From positions 1-6,759 of the forward strand of contig CAYRIY010000147.1 in the NCBI GenBank assembly GCA_964424335.1: a DNA stretch of 6,759 nucleotides, read 5' to 3'. Under the pieces are notes generated by a model that was not told the origin of the DNA, ran no database searches, and worked only from the letters and a program-made list of their open reading frames with translations. Numbering within the stretch: position 1 is the first letter of the stretch; every line of letters begins with the position of its first letter. Positions 1 through 5,450 of the stretch are shown one piece after another. The stretch is from CAYRIY01 sp964424335 (GTDB taxonomy: Bacteria; Bacillota; Limnochordia; DTU080; RSA5). Made by a program: the position numbers and the translations under genes.

Positions 1-140
1 AACTCCTCTGAAAATCCGATTGGCTGCCGTCCCCACTTGCCGCCCAACAGGGCCCAGCAATGCTGGCCCGCTAGGAATTTCATCCGCTCGTGGCTTGGCT
101 GGGCCGATAAGGTCGGGCGGCCCAGTGGGTGACTCCTTCA
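1..140 (-). ncRNA. Structured leader RNA, copy B, upstream of an off-window gene
   Basis: Read on the minus strand, this is a second copy of the element found before sucD. Seen directly: an outer helix made of CCCACT (129-124) with AGTGGG (37-32) and CCGCCC (120-115) with GGGCGG (45-40), separated by an internal loop GGG/CA. Inside are an imperfect arm at 111-87 (7 of 9 pairs, two A/C mismatches), a small GGA/TCC hairpin at 85-74, and an extra strong hairpin at 69-50 (8 bp, one bulged G) that copy A lacks. Blocks shared with copy A are ACGAGCGGA, GGCGGCAAGTGGGGACG (AGCGG in A) and CGGATTTTC. The element ends in AGAGGAG (9-3), a Shine-Dalgarno sequence whose start codon lies beyond the left edge, so it is most likely the leader of an unseen leftward gene. 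A second AAGGAG lies just before it (138-133). No known riboswitch consensus was recognised. A mobile structured repeat is the alternative. Confidence 0.6.
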
Positions 141-221
141 AAAGCCGCTCGTTATGTGGCCGAGCACCCAAAATGAAGGACTTGTCAGATATTTGGCTGA
201 AACACGGGTCCCTTTCGATGA

Positions 222-259
222 TGCGCCGCCGCTCTCCTTTGCGAAAACACGGCGGCGCA
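222..259. other. GC-rich inverted repeat (hairpin) downstream of the SDR gene
   Basis: TGCGCCGCCG at 222-231 pairs perfectly with CGGCGGCGCA at 250-259, giving a 10-bp stem with an 18-nt loop. It lies about 65 nt downstream of the SDR stop on that gene's transcript. On the minus strand the loop contains AAAGGAG. No T-run follows on either strand, so it does not qualify as a standard intrinsic terminator. It could be a transcript-end stabiliser, a Rho-dependent end or a processing hairpin. The rest of 141-324 shows no supportable gene. Confidence 0.45.
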
Positions 260-324
260 CTACAGACAAATCAAGGTCGATTTCAGCCGGAGTGCTCGTG
301 GCTTGCTTTCTCTAAAATATGGCC

Positions 325-1107
325 TCAAATGGTCATGGCGCTAAAGCCGCCGTCGACCGGAATCAAAGCGCCCGTAACAAACCCGGATGCCTTATCCGAC
401 GCCAGCCAAACGACCGTGCCGGCAAGTTCATCAGGCTCCCCTAAGCGACCCATCGGCGTGTGTCCGATGATGGCGTCCACACGCTCTTTGGACAAGATTC
501 GCCGGTTTTGCTCTGCCGGGAAAAACCCGGGGATGAGCGCGTTGACGCGGACCTTGTGGGGAGCAAACTCTCGGGCTAGCCACTGCGTGAGGTTGTTGAC
601 GCCGGCCTTGGAAACCCCGTATGTAAACACCCTCGAGAGAGGGGGGCCAGAAGAGATCGACGAAATGTTGATGATCGACCCGCCCTCGCCTCTCTCAACC
701 ATGTGCGATCCAAAGATCTGGCAGGAGAGAAACATGCTCTTGAGATTGGTGTCCATGATCCGATCCCACTCGTCGTCCTGGATCTCAAAAAACGGCGTAG
801 TCGAGTTGACTCCGGGAGCATTGATAAGAATGTCGATCTTCGCGAGCCCTTCCAGGAGGCGGTCTCGGGCTGCTTCTACTTCCGTTCGGCGTGAGACGTC
901 CGCGACGGCGCCAACAGCCTGGGCTCCCGAGTTCTTTAGGTCGGCGACCGCGGCATCGACTTTCTCCGGCGTGCGTCCGACGATGCCGATCGAAGCTCCT
1001 GCGCCGGCTAATGCCCTGGCAAAGACTCCGCCGAGCACGCCAGAGCCTCCGATGACGACCGCCGTCTTCCCTTTGAGGGAAAACATCTCTGTTGAGTTGA
1101 AGAACAT
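325..1107 (-). CDS. uxuB: SDR-family oxidoreductase, probable D-mannonate oxidoreductase (fructuronate reductase)
   Basis: This is a classical short-chain dehydrogenase of 260 aa, the normal family length. A Rossmann nucleotide-binding GGSGVLGG lies at residues 20-27, NAPG at 96-99 replaces the usual NNAG, and the catalytic set is Asn121, Ser150, Tyr163 and Lys167 (YGVSK). The C-terminal stretch, FFPAEQNRRIL to VDGGFSAMTI, is what I recall from the Bacillus YjmF/UxuB group, which interconverts D-fructuronate and D-mannonate with NAD(P)H in the cytoplasm. The substrate call is therefore by resemblance; gluconate 5-dehydrogenase-like SDRs are the alternative. I chose the start at 1107 because GGAGAGAG sits 5 nt upstream. 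A start at 1122 adds five residues but lacks a good ribosome binding site. No other glucuronate or galacturonate catabolism gene is visible nearby. It is divergent from the HD-domain gene. Confidence 0.8.
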   Translation of the reverse strand: MFFNSTEMFSLKGKTAVVIGGSGVLGGVFARALAGAGASIGIVGRTPEKVDAAVADLKNSGAQAVGAVADVSRRTEVEAARDRLLEGLAKIDILINAPGVNSTTPFFEIQDDEWDRIMDTNLKSMFLSCQIFGSHMVERGEGGSIINISSISSGPPLSRVFTYGVSKAGVNNLTQWLAREFAPHKVRVNALIPGFFPAEQNRRILSKERVDAIIGHTPMGRLGEPDELAGTVVWLASDKASGFVTGALIPVDGGFSAMTI

Positions 1108-1188
1108 GTATACTCTCTCCATAACCTTGATTTCGTCTTTCCAAGAATATCACAATACGGGTTTTACTGCTATTGGGAGGCGCGTGAC

Positions 1189-1821
1189 ATGGGAACGTTC
1201 GACGTGGAAAGCACCGTCGGCAACCAACTTGCAGCGAGCGACCGGCTTGCCCGGCAAATCTCATTCATCCTGGAGATCGACAAGGCAAAGAACGTGCTGC
1301 GCCGCTCGAGGATCCTTGACGAATCAAGGCGGGAGAACGACGCTGAGCACTCCTGGCACCTGGCGATGATGGCGCTCCTGTTGAGCGAGTACGCGAATGA
1401 GCCGGTCGATGTCTGCAAAGTGATCAAGATGACGCTCGTCCACGACATCGTAGAGATCGATGCGGGGGACACGTTTGCCTACGACGGGCCAAGTCACGAC
1501 GACAAGGAGGAGCGGGAGCAAAAGGCCGCCGACCGGATATTTGGCTTGCTCCCTGAGGACCAGCGAGACGAAATGCGATCGCTGTGGATGGAATTTGAAA
1601 AGCGTGAAACTCCCGAGGCGAAGTTTGCCGCGGCGCTAGACAGGCTCCAGCCCATGATGCTCAACTTTTTCACCAAAGGCTCTACATGGAGGGAGTACGA
1701 CATCCCCAAAGACCGCGTGAAGAGTTTCAACGAGCACATGACCCATGGATCGGCGCAGCTTTGGGAATATGCCAAAGGGCTCATTGATCTTGCCGCTCAG
1801 CGCGGGTACCTAAGGCCGTGA
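1189..1821 (+). CDS. HD-domain phosphohydrolase, YfbR/HDDC2-like
   Basis: This 210-aa soluble protein has the metal-binding pattern of the HD superfamily: His54 (in AEHSWH), His85-Asp86 (LVHD), Glu89, Asp94 and a late Asp151 (AALDRLQP). This arrangement matches the YfbR/HDDC2 branch, whose characterised members remove the 5'-phosphate from deoxynucleoside monophosphates using a divalent metal. The match covers the whole protein and no key residue is missing. Substrate specificity cannot be read from the sequence, so nucleotidase activity is inferred and I give no gene symbol. The ATG start is supported by GGGAGG 8 nt upstream. The gene is divergent from the SDR gene across a short gap, so promoters in both directions must lie within about 80 bp. 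It ends 16 bp from the convergent Gfo/Idh/MocA gene with no terminator hairpin visible between them. Confidence 0.85.
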   Translation: MGTFDVESTVGNQLAASDRLARQISFILEIDKAKNVLRRSRILDESRRENDAEHSWHLAMMALLLSEYANEPVDVCKVIKMTLVHDIVEIDAGDTFAYDGPSHDDKEEREQKAADRIFGLLPEDQRDEMRSLWMEFEKRETPEAKFAAALDRLQPMMLNFFTKGSTWREYDIPKDRVKSFNEHMTHGSAQLWEYAKGLIDLAAQRGYLRP

Positions 1822-1837
1822 TTGGAAATTGGGCGGC

Positions 1838-2836
1838 CTAGTGCAAGCGTACGGGCGTCCCGCCATTTTGCGCCGATTCCATGCAGGCGTCGACCACCTG
1901 TGCGTTCGCCAGGCTTTCGGACAAGGGAAGCGGCGGCGCTTTTCCTTCGAGGATATGGCGGGAAACCGCTTCAAACTGCAATTCAAACTGCTGCGCAACG
2001 ACGAGTTCCTCATCTTTGAGGCCTCCGTGCACATCGAAAAGGGAGATCTTCCGCTGCTGGTTTCGGTTGCCAAACGCCGAGTCGACGACGATCTTGCCGG
2101 CGCTGCCGATGATCTCGTAACAGTTGCGGGAGGCAGACAAGATGCCGCAGTCGATGAGCGCGTTGACTCCGCCTGGGAATCCGAGCATGATCGCGACGTT
2201 GGTATCGACGCCGGATTCCGGATCGAAGTTGGCCCTGCTGACGACATACTCGGGCTCGGCGCCGATGACAAGCCGGGCGGCGTACACGCAGTAACCGCCG
2301 ATGTCCAGGAGCCCGCCGCCGCCGTGACGCTTTTGCCAGCGGTAATCGTCTCGCCTGCCTTCAAAGCTCCAGCCGAGGCTCACGCGGACAAAGCGTGGGT
2401 CGCCGACGGCTCCTTCCCGGATCCGCTCGGCTGCTCGATGATGGATCGGGTGAAAGTGGGAGGCGACGCCCTCCATGATAAAACGGCCGGTCTCCTCGGC
2501 GATCGCTATGACTTGCCGCACTTCGTCGGCGTTTAAACCGAGCGGTTTTTCTGAAAGGACGTGTTTGCCGGCGCGAGCAGCCCGCTTGATCCATGGCAGA
2601 TGGAGGTCGTTGGGGAGCGGGACGTAGACGGCGTCGACGTCCTCAGACTCGATGAGCGCCTCGTAACTGCCGTAGGCGTTTGGAATGCCGAGCTCCTCTG
2701 CAACCTGTGTCGCTCTTTCGAGGTTGCGACTTGCGATTGCCGTTACGGCGCCGCTCTCGGCTGCATTGATGGCCGGGATCGCTTGACGCAATGCTATGCT
2801 TGCCGTTCCTAATATTCCCCAGCGGATTTGCTTCAC
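1838..2836 (-). CDS. Gfo/Idh/MocA-family NAD(P)-dependent oxidoreductase
   Basis: With the GTG start chosen here the protein is 332 aa, typical for the family. An N-terminal Rossmann fold opens with WGILGTASIA (residues 6-15), followed by the DAVYVPLPNDLH segment (68-79) and the EKP motif (96-98) whose Lys is usually catalytic. The C-terminal alpha/beta domain carries GGGGLLDIGGYCVYAARL (172-189), close to the dihydrodiol dehydrogenase/xylose dehydrogenase branch. Members oxidise or reduce sugars, inositols or related polyols, and the substrate here cannot be determined. The reading frame stays open upstream to 2926, but the GTG at 2836 has GGGAGG 11 nt before it and directly precedes the conserved fold, whereas the upstream ATGs lack a ribosome binding site. 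It is divergent from ridA. A possible operator lies in the shared intergenic region. Confidence 0.85.
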   Translation of the reverse strand: MKQIRWGILGTASIALRQAIPAINAAESGAVTAIASRNLERATQVAEELGIPNAYGSYEALIESEDVDAVYVPLPNDLHLPWIKRAARAGKHVLSEKPLGLNADEVRQVIAIAEETGRFIMEGVASHFHPIHHRAAERIREGAVGDPRFVRVSLGWSFEGRRDDYRWQKRHGGGGLLDIGGYCVYAARLVIGAEPEYVVSRANFDPESGVDTNVAIMLGFPGGVNALIDCGILSASRNCYEIIGSAGKIVVDSAFGNRNQQRKISLFDVHGGLKDEELVVAQQFELQFEAVSRHILEGKAPPLPLSESLANAQVVDACMESAQNGGTPVRLH

Positions 2837-2869
2837 GATAGTTAATGCCTCCCAGCGTTCATAGGACAT

Positions 2870-2903
2870 GGTTTCGAAACCGGAGGGCAAACTCCTCGAA
2901 ACC
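2870..2903. promoter_or_regulatory. Possible operator: palindrome plus repeated TCGAAACC
   Basis: GGTTTCGAAACC (2870-2881) is a perfect 12-bp palindrome. Its right half, TCGAAACC (2874-2881), recurs at 2896-2903, exactly 22 bp downstream, which is two turns of B-DNA. It lies between the divergent Gfo/Idh/MocA and ridA starts, which fits binding by a dimeric transcription factor controlling one or both genes. No regulator gene is in the window and no promoter could be placed convincingly, so the role is inference. Confidence 0.35.
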
Positions 2904-3006
2904 TTCGGGAAGCGGAGCATCTCCACGGACGGACGTTCCAGGAGATCGGGCCGGCGCGCTGAATTAGCGAAATTGAAAACCGCAAGGTTCGGGAAGGAGC
3001 AAAATC

Positions 3007-3465
3007 GTGTCCCAAGTCGAATCGCGTCTCAAAGAGCTGGGCTTTGAGCTGCCGGAAGCGCCGAGCCCGGTGGCGGCGTATGTGGGTGCAGTTCGCACCG
3101 GCAATCTCGTGTTTGTTTCAGGCCAGGGCCCATCGAAAGATGGAGAGAGCATCAAGGGCCGAGTCGGACAGGACTTGACGCTCGAAGAGGGGTACAAGGC
3201 GGCCCAACTCTGCATCTTAAACGCGCTTGCACAGGTCAAGGCGTTGGTCGGTTCGCTCGACAACGTGGAGCGCGTGGTCAAGCTGCTCGGATGGGTGAAT
3301 TGCACGCCGGACTTCGATCAACAGCCCTTTGTGATCAACGGGGCTTCCGAGCTGCTCGTAAACGTGTTTGGCGACAAAGGAAAACACGCACGCTCGGCTG
3401 TCTCGGCGCACGTGCTCCCCTTCAATATCGCCGTCGAGATTGAAATGGTCGTCGAGGTCAAGTAG
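3007..3465 (+). CDS. RidA/YjgF/UK114-family protein, probable enamine/imine deaminase
   Basis: This 152-aa protein belongs to the longer RidA-like subgroup, related to but distinct from the roughly 128-aa E. coli RidA. Visible family features are GNLVFVSGQGP (32-42), QPFVINGASELLVNVFG (106-122) and the C-terminal HARSAVSAHVLPFNIAVEIE (127-146). Arg129 aligns with the catalytic Arg105 of E. coli RidA, so deaminase activity is plausible. RidA proteins form trimers in the cytoplasm and hydrolyse reactive enamine/imine intermediates released by PLP enzymes. The aminotransferase 0.9 kb downstream is a plausible functional partner, though yyaC separates them on the other strand. The GTG start is supported by GGAAGGAG 7 nt upstream. 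I leave the symbol blank because this subgroup is not orthologous to true RidA with certainty. Confidence 0.88.
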   Translation: MSQVESRLKELGFELPEAPSPVAAYVGAVRTGNLVFVSGQGPSKDGESIKGRVGQDLTLEEGYKAAQLCILNALAQVKALVGSLDNVERVVKLLGWVNCTPDFDQQPFVINGASELLVNVFGDKGKHARSAVSAHVLPFNIAVEIEMVVEVK

Positions 3466-3479
3466 AACGAAGAAAACAC

Positions 3480-3525
3480 GTGTGGGCGCCTCCTCCTTTC
3501 GGGGCTAGGGATCGGCGGCCCACAC
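3480..3525 (-). terminator. Probable intrinsic terminator of yyaC
   Basis: GTGTGGGC (3480-3487) pairs with GCCCACAC (3518-3525). The stem extends by GCC/GGC (3488-3490 with 3514-3516) past a bulged G. Read on the minus strand, the hairpin begins 12 nt after the yyaC stop and is followed by GTGTTTTCTTCG, a moderately T-rich tract. On the plus strand no T-run follows, so it serves yyaC better than the convergent ridA, although one hairpin may end both transcripts. Confidence 0.5.
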
Positions 3526-3537
3526 AAACTCCCCGCG

Positions 3538-4194
3538 CTATAGATCGCGTGAGGCGGCTACTTGCGGGTTGGTCTCATGGCCCGCAAATCGATCCAAAGC
3601 AAAGCAGAGGCTGTCGGCGACGAGTTCGGCTAGGCGCACGACCAGGCTGAGCCGGGTGTTCTGCAAAACGAAGTACTCCATAAACCCGCCGACGTTGACC
3701 ACGCCTACGATGTGGAAATCGCCCACGCTGGGCAAGGTCTTGTTCACGCCGGTGCCGGGCTGGAGGGCCCCGTCTTTCACGCAGATCGTACCGACGTTCT
3801 CAGCGCGGCCAAGGCATGCATCGACCGCGATTACCAGGCGGTCCGGCGTGAGGTCTCGCAAGCTTTCCGATAAGTTGGCGGCGTGGACGGGCCGCTCGAG
3901 GGTGCCTCGAACTTCCGCCACCAATGGGCTCACGCGTTGGGCGAGGCGAGTGCCGACAAGTGGGCCGAGGGCATCGCCCGTCGAGCGGTCGCTGCCTACG
4001 CAGACGACCACGATCGGCTTCTCGAGTGGACGTAGCGGCAGTCGCTGCGCTATCGCCTCCGTAAGGCGCCGGAGCGCTCCCGGCTCATCCATGTGCACCC
4101 TCCGACTCGACGGGACGGCGCCCACCTCATCGGTCGCTCGGGACGACGTTTCCGTATGGGGTCGCTCTTTGAGGCGCATGCGGCTGGACCACAC
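3538..4194 (-). CDS. yyaC: Spore protein YyaC (DUF1256 family, GPR-like fold)
   Basis: This 218-aa protein is slightly longer than B. subtilis YyaC (about 205 aa). The conserved block VCVGSDRSTGDALGPLVG spans residues 64-81 with Asp69 and Asp74, AVDACLGR follows at 123-130, and the family's C-terminal signature VVNVGGFMEYFVLQNTRL is at 165-182. The family is restricted to endospore formers, is expressed in sporulation and is structurally related to the germination protease GPR. Its own proteolytic activity and substrate are not established. The first 55 or so residues are poorly conserved, polar and arginine-rich. I chose the GTG at 4194 because AAAAAGGAG lies 8 nt upstream; the frame stays open further upstream without a better start. 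The gene is divergent from ilvE and is the best evidence for the nature of the host. Confidence 0.88.
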   Translation of the reverse strand: MWSSRMRLKERPHTETSSRATDEVGAVPSSRRVHMDEPGALRRLTEAIAQRLPLRPLEKPIVVVCVGSDRSTGDALGPLVGTRLAQRVSPLVAEVRGTLERPVHAANLSESLRDLTPDRLVIAVDACLGRAENVGTICVKDGALQPGTGVNKTLPSVGDFHIVGVVNVGGFMEYFVLQNTRLSLVVRLAELVADSLCFALDRFAGHETNPQVAASRDL

Positions 4195-4244
4195 GGTACG
4201 CACTCCTTTTTGAAGTGAACTGGGCAAGGAAGCGGCAAGCGACT

Positions 4245-4275
4245 TTGCGTCCCGCCCTTTGTGCGACAGTATATT
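4245..4275 (+). promoter_or_regulatory. Possible vegetative promoter for ilvE
   Basis: TTGCGT (4245-4250) and TATATT (4270-4275, five of six matches to the -10 consensus) are separated by 19 bp, at the long end for a sigma-A promoter. It lies about 90 nt upstream of the ilvE start and overlaps the candidate yyaC promoter. A 6-bp inverted repeat, CGCATC-TG-GATGCG (4308-4321), would lie in the early transcribed region. Confidence 0.3.
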
Positions 4276-4298
4276 CACCAGCGTTCCCCTGCTATTCA
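4267..4298 (-). promoter_or_regulatory. Possible forespore-type promoter for yyaC
   Basis: On the minus strand TGAATA (4298-4293) is followed after 19 nt by TATACTG (4273-4267), about 73 nt upstream of the yyaC start. This resembles the sigma-G pattern TGAATA then CATACTA, matching 5 of 7 at the -10, but the spacing is one or two bases longer than usual. It is offered because yyaC is a sporulation gene; sequence alone does not prove it. Confidence 0.25.
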
Positions 4299-4367
4299 AG
4301 GAAAATGCGCATCTGGATGCGAAGTTACGTCTCATGAAGGCCACGTCGGGAGGAACGAGCGAACGCG

Positions 4368-5291
4368 ATGGGAAGATATGCGTTTTTTCAGGGGCGCTTC
4401 GTCCCCTTGGAAGAAGCCAACATCAACGTACAGACACATGCATTTCTTTATGGCACCGCAGTATTTGAGGGGATAAGGGCGTACTGGTCGGAGGAAGCGC
4501 AGGATCTGCTCGTCTTTCGGATGAGAGAGCACTACGAGCGCATCTTGCAGTCGTGCAAAATCATTCGGATCGCCCCCGCTTACAGCGTGGACGAGTTGTG
4601 CGAGATCTCGATCGAACTCTTGCGGCGAAACGGGGACAAAGAGGATGTCTACCTGCGCCCCGTATTTTACAAGAGCAGTCACATGATCGGCGTCAAGCTC
4701 ACGCCGCTCGAGGACGACTTCCTTGTGTTCGCGGTTCCTTTTGGGGCATACCTTGACCTTGATAATGGGCTTAAGGTGCGCGTCTCGTCATGGCGTCACG
4801 TGACGGACAACGCGATTCCGATGCGAGCCAAGATCAACGGAGCGTACGTCAACGCGGCGCTCGCGAAAAACGAAGCCCTCGAGGACGGGTACGACGAGGC
4901 GATCTTCTTGGGCGACGACGGGCACGTGTCGGAGGGGAGCGCCGAAAACATCTTCATCGTGCGCGGCGGCAAAGCGATCACGCCCCCTGTAACCGCCGAC
5001 ATCCTCGAGGGCGTTACCCGGGCGACCGCGATGACGATCCTCCAAGAAGACATGGGCATCGAGGTCGTCGAGCGAGAAATTGACCGGACGGAGCTCTACA
5101 TCGCCGACGAGGCGTTTTTTGTCGGCACCGGCGCACAGGTGAGCCCGATTGTCGAAATCGATCGCAGGCCGGTAGGCACAGGCGAGATTGGACCGATCAG
5201 CCGCGAAATCCAAGAGCGATATTTCGATGTCGTCAGGGGCAAAATCGAGAAGTACAGCCACTGGTGCCAACCGGTTTACGGGTCGAAGTAA
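4368..5291 (+). CDS. ilvE: Branched-chain amino acid aminotransferase
   Basis: This 307-aa protein is a complete fold-type IV PLP aminotransferase, almost the same length as E. coli IlvE (309 aa). It catalyses the last step of leucine, isoleucine and valine synthesis and the first step of their breakdown, exchanging the amino group with 2-oxoglutarate/glutamate. Visible motifs are YGTAVFEGIRAY (28-39), FRMREHYERIL (50-60), LRPVFY (96-101), the Schiff-base Lys155 in MRAKINGAYVN, the cofactor-binding Glu189 in SEGSAENIF, LEGVTRAT (213-220) and GTGAQVSPI (253-261). D-amino acid aminotransferase and aminodeoxychorismate lyase share the fold but lack this motif set. The ATG at 4368 has GGGAGG 14 nt upstream, a longer spacing than its neighbours use. 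No better in-frame start exists. The gene appears monocistronic, ending in a T-tailed hairpin. Confidence 0.93.
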   Translation: MGRYAFFQGRFVPLEEANINVQTHAFLYGTAVFEGIRAYWSEEAQDLLVFRMREHYERILQSCKIIRIAPAYSVDELCEISIELLRRNGDKEDVYLRPVFYKSSHMIGVKLTPLEDDFLVFAVPFGAYLDLDNGLKVRVSSWRHVTDNAIPMRAKINGAYVNAALAKNEALEDGYDEAIFLGDDGHVSEGSAENIFIVRGGKAITPPVTADILEGVTRATAMTILQEDMGIEVVEREIDRTELYIADEAFFVGTGAQVSPIVEIDRRPVGTGEIGPISREIQERYFDVVRGKIEKYSHWCQPVYGSK

Positions 5292-5293
5292 CC

Positions 5294-5320
5294 TCGATTT
5301 CTAGGTGAATCGATTTTTTT
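5294..5320 (+). terminator. Weak intrinsic terminator after ilvE
   Basis: TCGATT (5294-5299) and AATCGA (5308-5313) form a 6-bp stem with an 8-nt loop, followed at once by seven T residues. It begins 3 nt after the ilvE stop. The stem is AT-rich and short, so termination may be partial, leaving some read-through into sucC. Confidence 0.55.
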
Positions 5321-5331
5321 GTCATCCAAGT

Positions 5332-5348
5332 GGGAGCGATGCGCTCCC
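5332..5348. other. Perfect 7-bp hairpin or operator upstream of sucC
   Basis: GGGAGCG-ATG-CGCTCCC is a perfect 7-bp inverted repeat with a 3-nt spacer. No T-run follows it on the plus strand. The rest of the 159-nt gap before sucC holds a small GCGCG/CGCGC hairpin (5404-5419) and the sucC ribosome binding site. I could not place a convincing -35/-10 pair, so whether this repeat is a DNA operator or an RNA hairpin is open. Confidence 0.35.
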
Positions 5349-5450
5349 GGAATGTGATATGGTTATTGATTGGCGGCCGGTGTTTTTTAAGTAAACAAGC
5401 GCGGCGCGCTTCTTCGCGCATATCGGACCCGAGAACGGAGGTCAACGAGC

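Noticed and set aside
1..135. Open minus-strand frame through copy B that could encode a peptide (includes MKFLAG...)
   Set aside because: The same frame in copy A stops early, and conservation between the copies follows RNA pairing and unpaired blocks, not codons. No start with a suitable ribosome binding site.
144..165. GCTCG/CGAGC hairpin on the minus strand with ACGAGCGG, as another remnant of the RNA or a terminator
   Set aside because: Only an 8-nt block is shared with the RNA core, the stem is 5 bp and the T-run is four bases, so the evidence is too weak.
20..1369. Long plus-strand open frame of 449 codons
   Set aside because: It lies antisense to the well-supported SDR gene and overlaps the HD gene start. 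Its translation is Ser/Arg/Pro-rich with no recognisable domain, as expected for the shadow of a GC-rich gene.
1829..2536. Plus-strand open frame of 235 codons opposite the Gfo/Idh/MocA gene
   Set aside because: The opposite strand encodes a complete family member with all its motifs. This frame has no recognisable fold.
3482..3493. 12-mer GTGGGCGCCTCC, reverse complement of GGAGGCGCCCAC at 6603-6614, as a third copy of the RNA element
   Set aside because: None of the conserved core blocks accompany it, and a shared 12-mer is expected by chance in a GC-rich window of this size. It is better explained as part of the yyaC terminator hairpin.
3569..4213. Plus-strand open frame of 214 codons opposite yyaC
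   Set aside because: Antisense to the conserved YyaC motifs, rich in Arg/Ser/Thr, with no ribosome binding site.
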